DNA of 64,000 nt from Natronolimnohabitans sp. A-GB9. GTDB taxonomy: Archaea; Halobacteriota; Halobacteria; Halobacteriales; Natrialbaceae. Below the pieces are notes generated by a model, which was not told where the DNA came from, did no database searches, and saw only the letters and a list, made by a program, of their open reading frames with translations. The DNA lies in contig NZ_JAVDDV010000004.1 in NCBI RefSeq assembly GCF_030848565.1, positions 62,001 through 126,000 of the forward strand, written 5' to 3'. Below are positions 25,588 to 34,271 of this stretch, in pieces. Positions within the stretch are counted from its first letter, which is position 1, and every line of letters starts with the position of its first letter. The position numbers and the translations under genes were made by a program.

Positions 25588-26124
25588 ATGTCTGGTGACG
25601 CCCTCGAGGTGACCCTTCCGAACGTCGGTCCGGGGCCGGACCCACTCACGCTCACCGACCTGACCGAGCCGGTCGCACCGGCGGATCCAACGACGACCGA
25701 CGATACCGAGTCGGCCCACGACGCGGTCCTCCTGTTGCTTCACCGGGATCACCACGCCGGCCAGTGTCGCCGCCAGGTTCGGGCCGTCGCCGACCGCTAC
25801 GACGAGTTCCGCGAGCGCAGCTGTCAGGTCGTCTCGGTCGTTCCCGAACCGCGAGAGCGCGTCCAGGAGTGGCAAGAGCGCTACGACCTCCCCTACCCAC
25901 TCTGTGCCGATCCGGAGGCAACCGCCGGCGAGGCCTTCGACCAGCCGGTTCGGCTCGGCCCGCTCGGTCGACACTTCGATCTCATCGGCCGGATGCCCGC
26001 CGCGGTCGTCCTCGACGTCGACGAGAACGGCGACCTCTCCGTCGTCGACACGCATCGTGGCCGAACGAACATGGACCGGCCCGAAATCGACGACCTGTTG
26101 ACGGCTGTCGACCAACATACCTGA
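25588..26124 (+). CDS. Peroxiredoxin-like redoxin with one Cys in the active-site region
   Basis: A 178-residue thioredoxin-fold protein. After an N-terminal extension, DAVLLLLHRDHHAGQCRRQVRAVADRY takes the place of the peroxiredoxin active-site helix, with Cys near residue 65, and RYDLPYPLCADPEATAGEAF has the usual late segment. The pattern is that of haloarchaeal AhpC/TSA-like proteins whose peroxidase activity is unproven. The ATG at 25588 is preferred to one at 25516, because the intervening 24 codons look like leader. The acetyltransferase gene starts three bases after its stop. Confidence 0.75.
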   Translation: MSGDALEVTLPNVGPGPDPLTLTDLTEPVAPADPTTTDDTESAHDAVLLLLHRDHHAGQCRRQVRAVADRYDEFRERSCQVVSVVPEPRERVQEWQERYDLPYPLCADPEATAGEAFDQPVRLGPLGRHFDLIGRMPAAVVLDVDENGDLSVVDTHRGRTNMDRPEIDDLLTAVDQHT

Positions 26125-26127
26125 GCG

Positions 26128-26544
26128 ATGGACGGCTACGTTCGCCTCGCAGTCGACGACGACGCCCTCGAGGTCCGCCGGATCCTCGATGCGGCTATGC
26201 TCGAGCCCGGCGACGTCGAGGGCCGGATCGCCGAAGGCAACGTCCTCGTCGCCGGCGATCGTCGCGGCGGGACGAGCGCCGACACGGAACGGATCCTCGG
26301 GACGGTCGTCCTCGAGGGCCGCGAGGAGCCCGGCGCTCACGTCGCAGCGATCGGCGTCCGCCGGCGCCACCGTGGCCAGGGGATCGGCTCGGCGCTGATC
26401 GAGCACGCCCTCGAGCGGGAAGGCCGGTTGACGGCGCGGTTCGACGACGACGTCCGTCCGTTCTACGAGCGCCTCGAGTTCGCGATCGAACCGATCGACG
26501 AACGCCGGAACCGGGGCGTCGTCTCCACGCTCGAGCGCGCGTAA
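26128..26544 (+). CDS. GNAT-family N-acetyltransferase
   Basis: A 138-residue GNAT domain. The acetyl-CoA binding loop is GVRRRHRGQGIGSALIEHAL near residues 75-95 (the R-x-x-G-x-G/A signature), and the final strand FYERLEFAIEPI is typical. The acceptor is unknown. The gene starts three bases after the redoxin stop, so the two form one transcription unit. Its TAA stop shares its last base with palindromic element A2. Confidence 0.85.
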   Translation: MDGYVRLAVDDDALEVRRILDAAMLEPGDVEGRIAEGNVLVAGDRRGGTSADTERILGTVVLEGREEPGAHVAAIGVRRRHRGQGIGSALIEHALEREGRLTARFDDDVRPFYERLEFAIEPIDERRNRGVVSTLERA

Positions 26545-26648
26545 TACTGTCGACACTATTCACCGTCGGTTACACGACTGCGGCCATCGCCGACGGTGAC
26601 GGCCGCGAGTTCGCGACCGACGTGGTACTGACTGCTGTCCGGCAGTAT
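26544..26648. repeat. Palindromic element A2 (ATACTG ends)
   Basis: The left end ATACTGTCGACA and right end TGCTGTCCGGCAGTAT flank an interior (CGACTGCGGCC...CGGCCGCGAGTTCGCGACCG) that is clearly homologous to A1. The element begins on the last base of the acetyltransferase stop (TAATACTG). Confidence 0.8.
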
Positions 26649-26733
26649 AGGCGACGGTCGACGCCGGTCTAGCCGCTCGTGCCGGCGTATTCCGGCGGAA
26701 GTTTATCCCGTGGAACGTGGTACGTCGCGGCGC

Positions 26734-27093
26734 ATGGCACTCAGAGGGTTACTCAGCGGCGATCCGTCGCGCAACTCCAAACTCTACCTCGCGATCGGTG
26801 CTGTCTCGCTCGTCAAGGCGATCGCAGTCCGGAACGATCGGGAGCGGTTCCGCCGCGAACTGGTCGACGCCGGCCTCTTCATCGGCGTCGGGCTCGCGTT
26901 ACGGCAGTACAGCCAACTCAGAGACGAAAAGCGTGCGGAGATCGAGGAGACGGTCCCCGACTGGGCGATTCAGATGGCGACCTCCGAACCGGCGAGACGA
27001 GGCGTTCGCAACCTCGCCAGACAACAGTTCGGGAGCGAGCCAGAGCCCGAGCCGACGCTGCGCGATCGGGCCCGACACGTCCTCTCGAGCTAG
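26734..27093 (+). CDS. Haloarchaeal membrane-associated protein, unknown function
   Basis: A 119-residue basic/acidic mixed protein. One or two weakly hydrophobic helices (LYLAIGAVSLVKAIAV near residue 18 and LFIGVGLALRQYSQL near 48) suggest membrane association; the rest is helical and charged. I do not recognise the family. The ATG at 26734 is chosen; an upstream GTG at 26710 is in frame. It is followed by element B2. Confidence 0.6.
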   Translation: MALRGLLSGDPSRNSKLYLAIGAVSLVKAIAVRNDRERFRRELVDAGLFIGVGLALRQYSQLRDEKRAEIEETVPDWAIQMATSEPARRGVRNLARQQFGSEPEPEPTLRDRARHVLSS

Positions 27094-27119
27094 TCCCGAG
27101 AGCGGTCGCACCGATCCAT

Positions 27120-27203
27120 ATGCGGTCTGCTGTCGTCACGTCCCGCCGGTCGCCGACCCCGCCCTGGCGGTCGACGGGAACTCGGTACAGCAGTCCGTCT
27201 CAG
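27120..27203. repeat. Palindromic element B2 (GTCTCAG end)
   Basis: The left part GCGGTCTGCTGTCGTCACG and right part ACAGCAGTCCGTCTCAG are inverted. The interior CGCCGGTCGCCGACC...GGCGGTCGACGGG pairs too. The right end contains the TCA that is the tryptophanase stop (TGA) on the minus strand. Closest relative in the window: B4 at 50517. Confidence 0.8.
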
Positions 27204-28546
27204 GACGACAGCGGTTCGAGCGACGCCGTAAAGTGGCGCAGCTCCGGCATCGACGGATCGGAGACGACCTCGAGACCGTCGATCGACTCGGGGTTCTCGA
27301 GGACGGTCGCGGCGGTCTCGGCGACGTGTTCGAAGTGCTCGGCGTGGTACGTTCGACGGGGAACCGCGAGACGAACGAGTTCCGGCCGGTCGGTGTCGGG
27401 AAAGGCGAAGCTCCCGAGTTCGACCCCGCGGACGCCACCCTCGCGGTAGAGTTCACAGACCAGCGCCTGGCCGGGGAACTCCGCGGGCTCGAGGTGGGGG
27501 AGTGCGGCCCCCGCGTCGATGTAGACGGCGTGGCCGCCCGGCGGCGTATAGACCGGAACGCCGGCGTCGGAAAGCAGCGTGGCGAACTTGCGGACCTCCT
27601 CGAGGCGATCGGTGACGTACGCTTCCGTGACGGCCTCGCGGAGGCCGACGGCCATCGCGGCGACGTCGCGGCCGGCCATCCCGCCGTAGGTGGGAAACCC
27701 TTCATAGAGGATCGCTCGCTGCTTGCATCGCTCGAAGAGGTCGTCGTCGTCGGTCGTGACGAAGCCGCCGGCGTTGACCAACCCATCTTTTTTCCCGCTC
27801 ATGACGACGGCGTCGGCGTAGCCGAGTTGCTCGCGGGCGATCTCGGCGATCTCGTATCCCTCGAACTCTCCCTCGCGGCGGCGAACGAAGCCGGCGTTCT
27901 CGGCGAACCGGCAGGCGTCGATCACGAACGTCGCGTCGATCTCGTCGGCGAACTCCCGAACGCGGCGCGTGTTTTCGACGCTGACCGGCTGGCCGGCCGC
28001 GGAGTTGTTCGTGATCGTCTGGATCACGAGCGGCACGCGCTCGGCGCCGACGTCGTCGACGACCGCGCGGGCACGCTCGAGCGAGACGTTCCCCTTGAAC
28101 GGCCCGTCGGCCGTCGGATCGCGCGCACCCTCGACCGGACAGTCGACCGGCTCGGCGCCCTGGTTCGCGACGTGGGCACGGGTCGTATCGAAGTGCGTGT
28201 TGTTGGGAACGACGTCGCCCTCGGAGAGGAGCGCGCCGTAGAGGACGTTCTCCGCGCCACGACCCTGGTGGGTCGGAACGACTCGAGAGAACCCCATTAC
28301 CTCCCGGACCGCCGACTCGAGTCGCTCGAAGCTCCGCGAGCCGGCGTAGGACTCGTCGCCGCGCATCAACGCAGCCCACTGGGCGTCGCTCATCGCACCG
28401 GTCCCGCTGTCGGTCAACAGATCGATAAAGACGTCCTCGGACGCGAGCTCGAAGACGTTGTATCCGGCCTCCGCGAGCGCCCGCTCGCGGCGCTCTCGGG
28501 AGGGTAACTCGATTCGCTCGACGACCTTGGACTTGTAGGCGACCAT
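27200..28546 (-). CDS. tnaA: Tryptophanase (beta-eliminating lyase)
   Basis: A 448-residue PLP enzyme of the tryptophanase/tyrosine phenol-lyase family, which splits L-tryptophan to indole, pyruvate and ammonia. The PLP lysine is in VVMSGKKDGLVNAGGF near residue 260. Family segments FIDLLTDSGTGAMSDAQWAAL, YAGSRSFERLE, PTHQGRGAENVL and ITNNSAAGQPVS are intact. Tyrosine phenol-lyase cannot be excluded, but haloarchaeal members are taken as tryptophanases. No Trp permease gene is adjacent. A 13-base dyad lies upstream. Confidence 0.9.
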   Translation of the reverse strand: MVAYKSKVVERIELPSRERRERALAEAGYNVFELASEDVFIDLLTDSGTGAMSDAQWAALMRGDESYAGSRSFERLESAVREVMGFSRVVPTHQGRGAENVLYGALLSEGDVVPNNTHFDTTRAHVANQGAEPVDCPVEGARDPTADGPFKGNVSLERARAVVDDVGAERVPLVIQTITNNSAAGQPVSVENTRRVREFADEIDATFVIDACRFAENAGFVRRREGEFEGYEIAEIAREQLGYADAVVMSGKKDGLVNAGGFVTTDDDDLFERCKQRAILYEGFPTYGGMAGRDVAAMAVGLREAVTEAYVTDRLEEVRKFATLLSDAGVPVYTPPGGHAVYIDAGAALPHLEPAEFPGQALVCELYREGGVRGVELGSFAFPDTDRPELVRLAVPRRTYHAEHFEHVAETAATVLENPESIDGLEVVSDPSMPELRHFTASLEPLSS

Positions 28547-28612
28547 ACCCCTTCGACGGCGTCGCGCGTGTTCAGTCTAGCTGGAATCTCGTGTCCGCTG
28601 GCGGCTCGAGGC

Positions 28613-28646
28613 GTCCGCTGACGGACGAATCGATCCGTCAGTGGAC
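28613..28646. promoter_or_regulatory. 13-bp dyad upstream of tryptophanase
   Basis: GTCCGCTGACGGA (28613-28625) is inversely repeated as TCCGTCAGTGGAC (28634-28646), with one mismatch. It lies about 70-100 bases before the tnaA start and after the aspartate kinase end. It could be a regulatory site or a terminator stem for the upstream gene. It is not one of the A or B elements, although the sequence is related in style. Confidence 0.4.
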
Positions 28647-28686
28647 GGAACCGGCGAACGTCGAGAAATCGATCCCTAACACGCTC

Positions 28687-28761
28687 GTCCGGAACTGCCG
28701 TGGCGCTTTCCGGCGCAACCGGGGTCACGGTCGTGCCGGAACTGCTTAGCAGTCCGTCTCA
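28687..28761. repeat. Palindromic element B3 (GTCTCAG end)
   Basis: The right end TAGCAGTCCGTCTCAG contains the stop codon of aspartate kinase (TCA, read on the minus strand). The interior TTTCCGGCGCAACC resembles B1. The left end GTCCGGAACTGC is a weaker inverted match, so the copy is somewhat degraded. Confidence 0.65.
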
Positions 28762-29937
28762 GAAGAGGTCCTGCGTGAGTTCGAGGGTCTTCTCGCGGTC
28801 GTCCCAGTCGACGAAAAGAGCGACGCTGGTCGCGCTCGTGATGATGTCGTTTAGATGGATCCGTGCCTCGGCAAGCGGGTTGACGATCTCGCTGATGATC
28901 CCCGGCTGGTTGGGGAGTTCGCCGCCGGTGACGCGGACGACGGCGACCGGCGAGTCGACGGTGACACTCGAGAGTTCGTCTCGAGCGATGACCTCGCGGT
29001 GGAGGATGTTCTCGGCCCGTTCGGCCTCGTCCTCGTCGATGTAGAAGGTCACGGTGTCCATACCGCTGGCGACGGCGTCGATGTTGATGTCGCTCTCGGC
29101 GAGGGCCTCGGAGAGGTGGTTGAAGATTCCCGGCTGGTTGCGGATCGCGCGCCCAGCGACGGTCAGGCAAGCAAGCGGTCGCTCACGTAAGTCGACGAGG
29201 TTCTTGAACTCGCCTTCGATGCTGGTTCCGCCAGACAGCAGGTCCCCGTGTTGGTAGTGGACGACGCGGACGTCCAGCTCGCTGTCCTTGTAGGAAAGCG
29301 CGGAGGGGGCAACGACCTCGGCACCGCGGAACGAGAGGTTCCGCAGTTCGTCGACGGAAATCTCGCCGACGTTGCGGGCGCCCTCGACGACGTGGGGGTC
29401 ACCGGTCATGACGCCTTCGACGTCGGTAACGATGACGACCTCGTCGGCCTCCATGTATTTGCCCATCATCACAGCCGTGGTGTCACTGCCACCGCGACCG
29501 AGCGTCGTGATCGAGCCGTCGGGCCCTTCCGCGAGGAAGCCGGTGATGACCGGAACCGTCGCGTCGAGGTCGTCGGCGACCTCGAGGGCGCGTTCCTTGG
29601 TCTCCTCGACGTCGACTTCGCCGTATTCGTCGGTGACGACGGGCCAATCGTCTTTGCCGGGCTCTAAGAACGTGGCGTCGATGCCCCGTGCGGAGAGGGC
29701 GGCTTTGAGCATACGGACCGACGTTCGCTCGCCCATACTGACGATCTGGGCGCGGTCTTCCTCGTCGGTCTCGAACGTGATCTCCTCGAGCAGGTCGTCC
29801 GTCGTCGACCCCATCGCGCTGGCGACGACGGCGATCTCGTGGCCGTCCTCGACGGCGGCGGCGATCGAATCGGCAGCGCGGTTGATTCGGTCCCCGCTCC
29901 CGAGACTCGTACCGCCGAACTTGGCTACTACACGCAT
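28759..29937 (-). CDS. lysC: Aspartate kinase
   Basis: A 392-residue aspartokinase: kinase domain (about residues 1-235, starting MRVVAKFGGTSLGSGDR, with TTLGRGGSDTTA) and two C-terminal ACT domains (about 250-390, VTVAGRAIRNQPGIF and VRVTGGELPNQPGI) that bind regulatory amino acids. It phosphorylates aspartate for the Met, Thr and Lys branch. The ATG at 29937 starts at the first strand; the upstream ATG at 29988 adds 17 residues without family similarity. Feedback by threonine or lysine is usual for the family. Confidence 0.93.
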   Translation of the reverse strand: MRVVAKFGGTSLGSGDRINRAADSIAAAVEDGHEIAVVASAMGSTTDDLLEEITFETDEEDRAQIVSMGERTSVRMLKAALSARGIDATFLEPGKDDWPVVTDEYGEVDVEETKERALEVADDLDATVPVITGFLAEGPDGSITTLGRGGSDTTAVMMGKYMEADEVVIVTDVEGVMTGDPHVVEGARNVGEISVDELRNLSFRGAEVVAPSALSYKDSELDVRVVHYQHGDLLSGGTSIEGEFKNLVDLRERPLACLTVAGRAIRNQPGIFNHLSEALAESDINIDAVASGMDTVTFYIDEDEAERAENILHREVIARDELSSVTVDSPVAVVRVTGGELPNQPGIISEIVNPLAEARIHLNDIITSATSVALFVDWDDREKTLELTQDLF

Positions 29938-30154
29938 GCTGCCACCTCGTCCGCAACTGGGCTGAAGATAGCTACGCTCATATGGCACACCGTTACCAGA
30001 GCGGGCAGATAACTGTGTCCCATCGGCCGCGCTTTTACGGAGACGGCGATCCTATCGATAGACGTGACAGTCACGACTACGAGACACAGACGGGCCGTCG
30101 CTCGGCCGAACGCGGAACGGGATTTATGTTCGTGCGTAGCATTACCACACGCTA

Positions 30155-30592
30155 ATGAACGTACGTGACGCTCTCGAGGCCGACGCGGACGCGCTGGCGT
30201 CGATCGCCGATTCGCCGACCGACGTGATGCGAAACCTGGTCCACGACCGGACGGTCCGGGTCGCCGAAGACGGGACTCACGATCCGAACGCGGACGTCTC
30301 CGGATCGCAGTACGACGGCTCGGATCCGGAGGACCTGCTGGGGTTTATCAGCTTCGACGCCCGCGAGGACACGGTTCACGTAACCCAACTCGACGGCACC
30401 AGCAAAGCCTGTAAGCGGCTGCTGGCCGAACCAGTTCGCTTCGCCGAACGGGAGTCGATGGCCGTCGAAGTGCTCGCTCCCCACGAGACCGACACCATCG
30501 GGGACGCCGCGGAGGAACTCGGGTTCGAACGCCGGGGCCGAGGGCCGCGATTCGACGGCTCACCGACGGTTCGGTTCCGACTCGAGCCGTAA
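30155..30592 (+). CDS. GNAT-like haloarchaeal protein
   Basis: A 145-residue protein with the general outline of a GNAT domain: MNVRDALEADADALASIADSP at the start, LLGFISFDAREDTVHVTQLDG in the middle and ELGFERRGRGPRFDG near the end. The acetyl-CoA loop (RxxGxG/A) is not recognisable in its usual position, so catalysis is doubtful. A TATA-like GGATTTATG about 34 bases upstream precedes the ATG. Monocistronic; element A3 follows its stop. Confidence 0.6.
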   Translation: MNVRDALEADADALASIADSPTDVMRNLVHDRTVRVAEDGTHDPNADVSGSQYDGSDPEDLLGFISFDAREDTVHVTQLDGTSKACKRLLAEPVRFAERESMAVEVLAPHETDTIGDAAEELGFERRGRGPRFDGSPTVRFRLEP

Positions 30593-30605
30593 GCCACGCC
30601 ACCGT

Positions 30606-30723
30606 ATACTGTCGGATCACGCATCGATCGCACGCGACGGGTGATACTGCCGGACAGAACGATTGTGAGAATTCGCCGCTTCTATCCGGCGAATTCTCTT
30701 CATTGACTTCTGTCCGGTAGTAT
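30606..30723. repeat. Palindromic element A3 (ATACTG ends, compound)
   Basis: Two ATACTG-type left ends (30606 and 30644) and one right end CTGTCCGGTAGTAT (30710-30723) are present, as if a copy had inserted into or recombined with another. Inside the inner copy is a perfect 12-base inverted repeat GAGAATTCGCCG/CGGCGAATTCTC (30667-30698). The inner copy resembles A5 in the origin. Confidence 0.75.
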
Positions 30724-30894
30724 GAAGACTCGTTCGTTCGTCGTGACCGACGAGCGGATCGGCTGCCCCGGAGACACAAATATTATGATCTGGGTATCTA
30801 GTAATAGAATACTAGCACGAACGTATCGTGAACACACGGCAAACGTGAGCCGTCACCGGACGTCAAATCGACGCCGATCATCGTACTCGAGGGT

Positions 30895-31377
30895 ATGTCA
30901 AATCAGTATATCACTGCCGAAGAACACCTCCCGGATACCGAGGAGACGGAAACGGTGTTGCAGGTACGCGACGCCGAGACGAAAGAGATCTTCCACTCAC
31001 GGGCGCGTATCGCGAAAGATCCCACACAGCTCGAGCAGCCGAAGTCGCTCTCGGTCGTCAAGGGACCCCACGAGACCACACAAGAGCAGTGGTACATCGA
31101 GTTCGTCGACGAGACGACGACCACCGAGGAGCGCCTCGAGCAGCTGCTCGAGGAGCAGGCCGACCGATCGAACGTCATCAACACGCGATCGAGCGATCTG
31201 AACGTGTTGCTCCGGTATCTCGTCGAGACCGGCCAGTACGAGTCGACGGCCGACGCGACACGAGAGCTGCTGTTCGAACAGCTCGCCGAGGAACACCCAT
31301 CGCTGCTCGAGACCTACGTGGATCTCAAGACTGAGTACGAGTCCGATCCGCTCCAAGCGGTCCTCGAGGACGGATAG
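30895..31377 (+). CDS. Small acidic protein with RHH-like C-terminus, coupled to UbiD
   Basis: A 160-residue acidic protein I do not recognise. The C-terminal 60 residues (LLRYLVETGQYESTADATRE then LLFEQLAEEHPSLLETYVDL) look like the helix pair of haloarchaeal ribbon-helix-helix proteins. The N-terminal half is a beta-rich region (VLQVRDAETKEIFHSRARI, WYIEFVDETTTTEERL). Its stop codon is followed directly by the UbiD ATG, with zero spacing, so it is co-translated. It may regulate the operon or be an accessory subunit of the decarboxylase; the sequence cannot decide. Confidence 0.65.
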   Translation: MSNQYITAEEHLPDTEETETVLQVRDAETKEIFHSRARIAKDPTQLEQPKSLSVVKGPHETTQEQWYIEFVDETTTTEERLEQLLEEQADRSNVINTRSSDLNVLLRYLVETGQYESTADATRELLFEQLAEEHPSLLETYVDLKTEYESDPLQAVLEDG

Positions 31378-32886
31378 ATGTCGGTCGACTCGTTTCGGAC
31401 GTTTCTGGACGTCCTCGAGCGTGGCGACGCGATCACGCGGATCACCGACGACGTCTCCTGGGACCTCGAGGCGAGTGCGATCACGATGCTGGCAAACGAG
31501 ACGGACGACCGGATCCCCGTTTTCGAGTCGGTCCGGAACCAGCGATCGGACACGAACGCTCGGCTCGTCGGCGACCCCTATCGCGGTCCCCAGCAGTGTC
31601 CCTGGAAGTGGTTCGGGCACGCGTTCGACCTCCCGGTCGACTCCGGGCCGGCCTACTACGAGGGGATGATCGATCGGCTCCACGAACCGCTCGAGCCACG
31701 GATGGTCTCTGCGGCCGCGGCTCCCTGCAAGGAGGTCGTCCGAACGGGTGACGACGCGAGTCTGCTCGAGTTCCCCTGGCCGTATATCCATCAGGGCGAC
31801 GGCGGTCGGTACGCGACGCTTGCGACGCTGGTCGCGCCGGATCCCAACAGCGAGTGGGGAAGCTGGTCGCGCCACCGAACGATGATTCACGATTCTTCGC
31901 AGGCGAGTGTGCTCTTGCTGGCGGGCGAACAGGTACCCAACCGCTACTACTTCGAGTACGAACGCGACGACGAACCGATGCCCGTCGCACTGACGATCGG
32001 CGCCGGCCCGGCCGTCGAGTCCACCGCGGAGATGTGGATCCCCGTCGGGCGAAGCGAGGTCTCCTTCGCCGGTGGACTCCGCGGGTCGCCGGTCGAACTC
32101 GTCGAGTGTGAGACGAACGACCTCGCCGTTCCGGCCACCGCCGAGATCGTCATCGAGGGACGAGTGATGCCGAACGAGCGCCTCGACGAGGGACCGTTCG
32201 GCGACTACTTCGGGTACATGAACGGTCCTCGCCGATCGATGCCGGTCCTCGAGGTCGACGCGATCACTCATCGCCGCGAGCCGTACGTCCCCTTCTGTGT
32301 CGAGGGAAGCGGCGTCGGGTACGGTGAGAACTCCTCGAGTACGCTTGCGATCGCCGCAGGTGGGCCGGACGCCACGCTCGGGCTGCGAATCGCCGGCTTC
32401 GACGTCGAACTGGCCGCCCCGTGGCCGTTTACCTCCCGGACGGTCTGGGTCATCGCGGTCGATCGAGCCTACCCCGGCGCCCTCCACGAACTCGCCAACT
32501 TCATCTTCACGACCTGGGGGATGCTCCACATCGACTTCTTCGTCTTCGTCGACAGCGACGTCAATCCGCTGTCGCCTCGTGCGGTGATCGAAGCGATCGC
32601 CCTCCATGCCGATCCCGCGACGGACTTCCACCAGTTCGGCGTCGAACGTATGCCGAAAGTACCGCTCAACATCTACCAGACGCCCGACGAGAAGGGAAGC
32701 GCGACGGTCGGCACCTCACGGACGAAGACGTCGAAAGCCTACATCGACGCCTGTGCCGACGGCGATCGGCCGGCACAGGGGATCGGTGATCGCGACGCAC
32801 GCGAGCGGGCCCGCGAACTGCTCGTCGAGGCGGGCGTTCCCGAAACGGCGTTCGAACCAGCGCACACGACCGGGGCGGAACGATGA
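31378..32886 (+). CDS. ubiD: UbiD-family (de)carboxylase, prenylated-FMN type
   Basis: A 502-residue UbiD enzyme. The catalytic segment EIVIEGRVMPNERLDEGPFGDYFGY near residue 258 has both acidic residues of the R-E-E/D centre, and GSWSRHRTMIHDSSQASV near 160 matches the prFMN/metal-binding region. The C-terminal domain (ERMPKVPLNIYQ) is also typical. These enzymes decarboxylate or carboxylate aromatic or alpha,beta-unsaturated acids and need prFMN from UbiX; no ubiX gene is in this window. It overlaps the next gene by four bases. The substrate is unknown. Confidence 0.88.
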   Translation: MSVDSFRTFLDVLERGDAITRITDDVSWDLEASAITMLANETDDRIPVFESVRNQRSDTNARLVGDPYRGPQQCPWKWFGHAFDLPVDSGPAYYEGMIDRLHEPLEPRMVSAAAAPCKEVVRTGDDASLLEFPWPYIHQGDGGRYATLATLVAPDPNSEWGSWSRHRTMIHDSSQASVLLLAGEQVPNRYYFEYERDDEPMPVALTIGAGPAVESTAEMWIPVGRSEVSFAGGLRGSPVELVECETNDLAVPATAEIVIEGRVMPNERLDEGPFGDYFGYMNGPRRSMPVLEVDAITHRREPYVPFCVEGSGVGYGENSSSTLAIAAGGPDATLGLRIAGFDVELAAPWPFTSRTVWVIAVDRAYPGALHELANFIFTTWGMLHIDFFVFVDSDVNPLSPRAVIEAIALHADPATDFHQFGVERMPKVPLNIYQTPDEKGSATVGTSRTKTSKAYIDACADGDRPAQGIGDRDARERARELLVEAGVPETAFEPAHTTGAER

Positions 32887-34271
32887 CGGCGTTTCGAAGT
32901 CACCTCGAGTTTCTCCGGAAGACCGACGACTGTTGCTGGCTCGAACGACCCGACTCGCCGTCGCCCCAGGTTATCGCCAGCGAGGCGCTTCGGGCGGACG
33001 GGCCGGTGTTGCGGTGTACGACGAACGACGCTCGTGTCGACCTCGTAGCGGGGGTCTACGGCGGCGTCGATGGGTTGAGTCGAGGGAATCGGTTCCCGTG
33101 GAGCCGTCTCGGAATCGGCCTCGGCGTCGACCAGGAACCCGAGTACGTCGACGTCCTCGAGGCGATCACCGACCTCGGCGACCGACTCGACGAACACGAC
33201 GTCACGTACGTCGAACGCGCGGCGACCGCCACCGACCCGAGCGTCCGGGAACTCGGGTTTCCGACGCCGCCGGATGGAACCTGGCCCCGACTAACGCTTG
33301 GGCTCCTTTCGGTCGGGACCGACGACGGCTCCTACTGGACGCCGATCCACGGCACGGTTCTCGATGATAACACGATTCGCGCCCGCGTCCCCGACGCGAT
33401 CACCGATCGGTTCGCCCGCGGTGACGTCGTCAGCGTCGCGCTCGGGGTCCCGGCCGAAGCGCTCACTGCGACGTACCTCCTGACGGTCACAGACCGCCTC
33501 TCGACGCCGATCGAGGAGCGGCGCGTCGGCTCGACGGTGCCGGTGATCCCGACCGGCGGCGGGCTCGTCCCCAGCTCTTCGGAGGTCGTCCTCGAGGCCG
33601 AAATCGCGGACCAACAGCCCGAGACGCGCTCGGAGAAACGGGAGTTCTGGGAACGGATCGTCGACGGCACGACGCTGACGCTTGACGTGACCAGTGTGTT
33701 CACCCGCGACGACGCCGTCGTTCCGTTTACGCCGCTTGACGTTCCACTCGCTGATGACCTCCAGCTCGTCGCGTTGACTCTGGCGGCACAGCTGTACGAT
33801 CGAGCAAACAGCTACTGGGGCATCGCACCGGTCGAGTGGCTTCTGCTTCCGGCGAGCGGACGGCTCGGGGTCTGTGTAGTCTCGACGGAGATGCTGTACG
33901 CCGGCTTCGAGTGGCAGCTCTCGAACTTCCTGTTTTCCTTCTCGAACTGTTATGACACCGTCGTCGTCGTCGACGACGAAGCCAGTCCGCGCGACCTCGG
34001 ACAGGTCCTCGCGGACATCTGGGTCAAGGCCCATCCGTCTCGAGACTGGCTGTTCAGCGAGTCCGACGCTCCCGTCGCCCGGCTGCCGACGTACAGCCGG
34101 GACGGGACCGGGGCCCGACTCTACGTCGACGCAACGTGGGATCCCCGGTGGGACGAGGAGTACATCGCGCCGCGTGTCTCGCTTACCGAGTCGTACCCGC
34201 CTAACCTCCGAGCGGCTATCCGTGGCTCGTGGTCCGAGTTCGGTTTCGACACCGATCCGGAGGAGCTGTAA
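32883..34271 (+). CDS. UbiD paralogue lacking the catalytic motif
   Basis: A 462-residue protein with the UbiD fold: HLEFLRKTDDCCWLER at the start matches the N-terminal domain, GVYGGVDGLSRGNRFPWSRL the next part, and SSEVVLEAEIADQQPETRSE aligns with EIVIEG-x-x-x-P of active enzymes. The following EGPFGD block is missing, and the prFMN-binding region (LGLLSVGTDDGSYWTPIHGT) is altered. It starts four bases inside the ubiD gene (ATGA), so the two are likely made in fixed ratio. A structural subunit of a heteromeric decarboxylase is the simplest reading. Confidence 0.72.
   Translation: MTAFRSHLEFLRKTDDCCWLERPDSPSPQVIASEALRADGPVLRCTTNDARVDLVAGVYGGVDGLSRGNRFPWSRLGIGLGVDQEPEYVDVLEAITDLGDRLDEHDVTYVERAATATDPSVRELGFPTPPDGTWPRLTLGLLSVGTDDGSYWTPIHGTVLDDNTIRARVPDAITDRFARGDVVSVALGVPAEALTATYLLTVTDRLSTPIEERRVGSTVPVIPTGGGLVPSSSEVVLEAEIADQQPETRSEKREFWERIVDGTTLTLDVTSVFTRDDAVVPFTPLDVPLADDLQLVALTLAAQLYDRANSYWGIAPVEWLLLPASGRLGVCVVSTEMLYAGFEWQLSNFLFSFSNCYDTVVVVDDEASPRDLGQVLADIWVKAHPSRDWLFSESDAPVARLPTYSRDGTGARLYVDATWDPRWDEEYIAPRVSLTESYPPNLRAAIRGSWSEFGFDTDPEEL

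Noticed and set aside
30997-32631. 544-codon minus-strand frame opposite ubiD
   Set aside because: The product is rich in Arg, Val and Asp with no family similarity, and the plus strand holds a clear UbiD; this is a typical antisense frame of GC-rich coding DNA.
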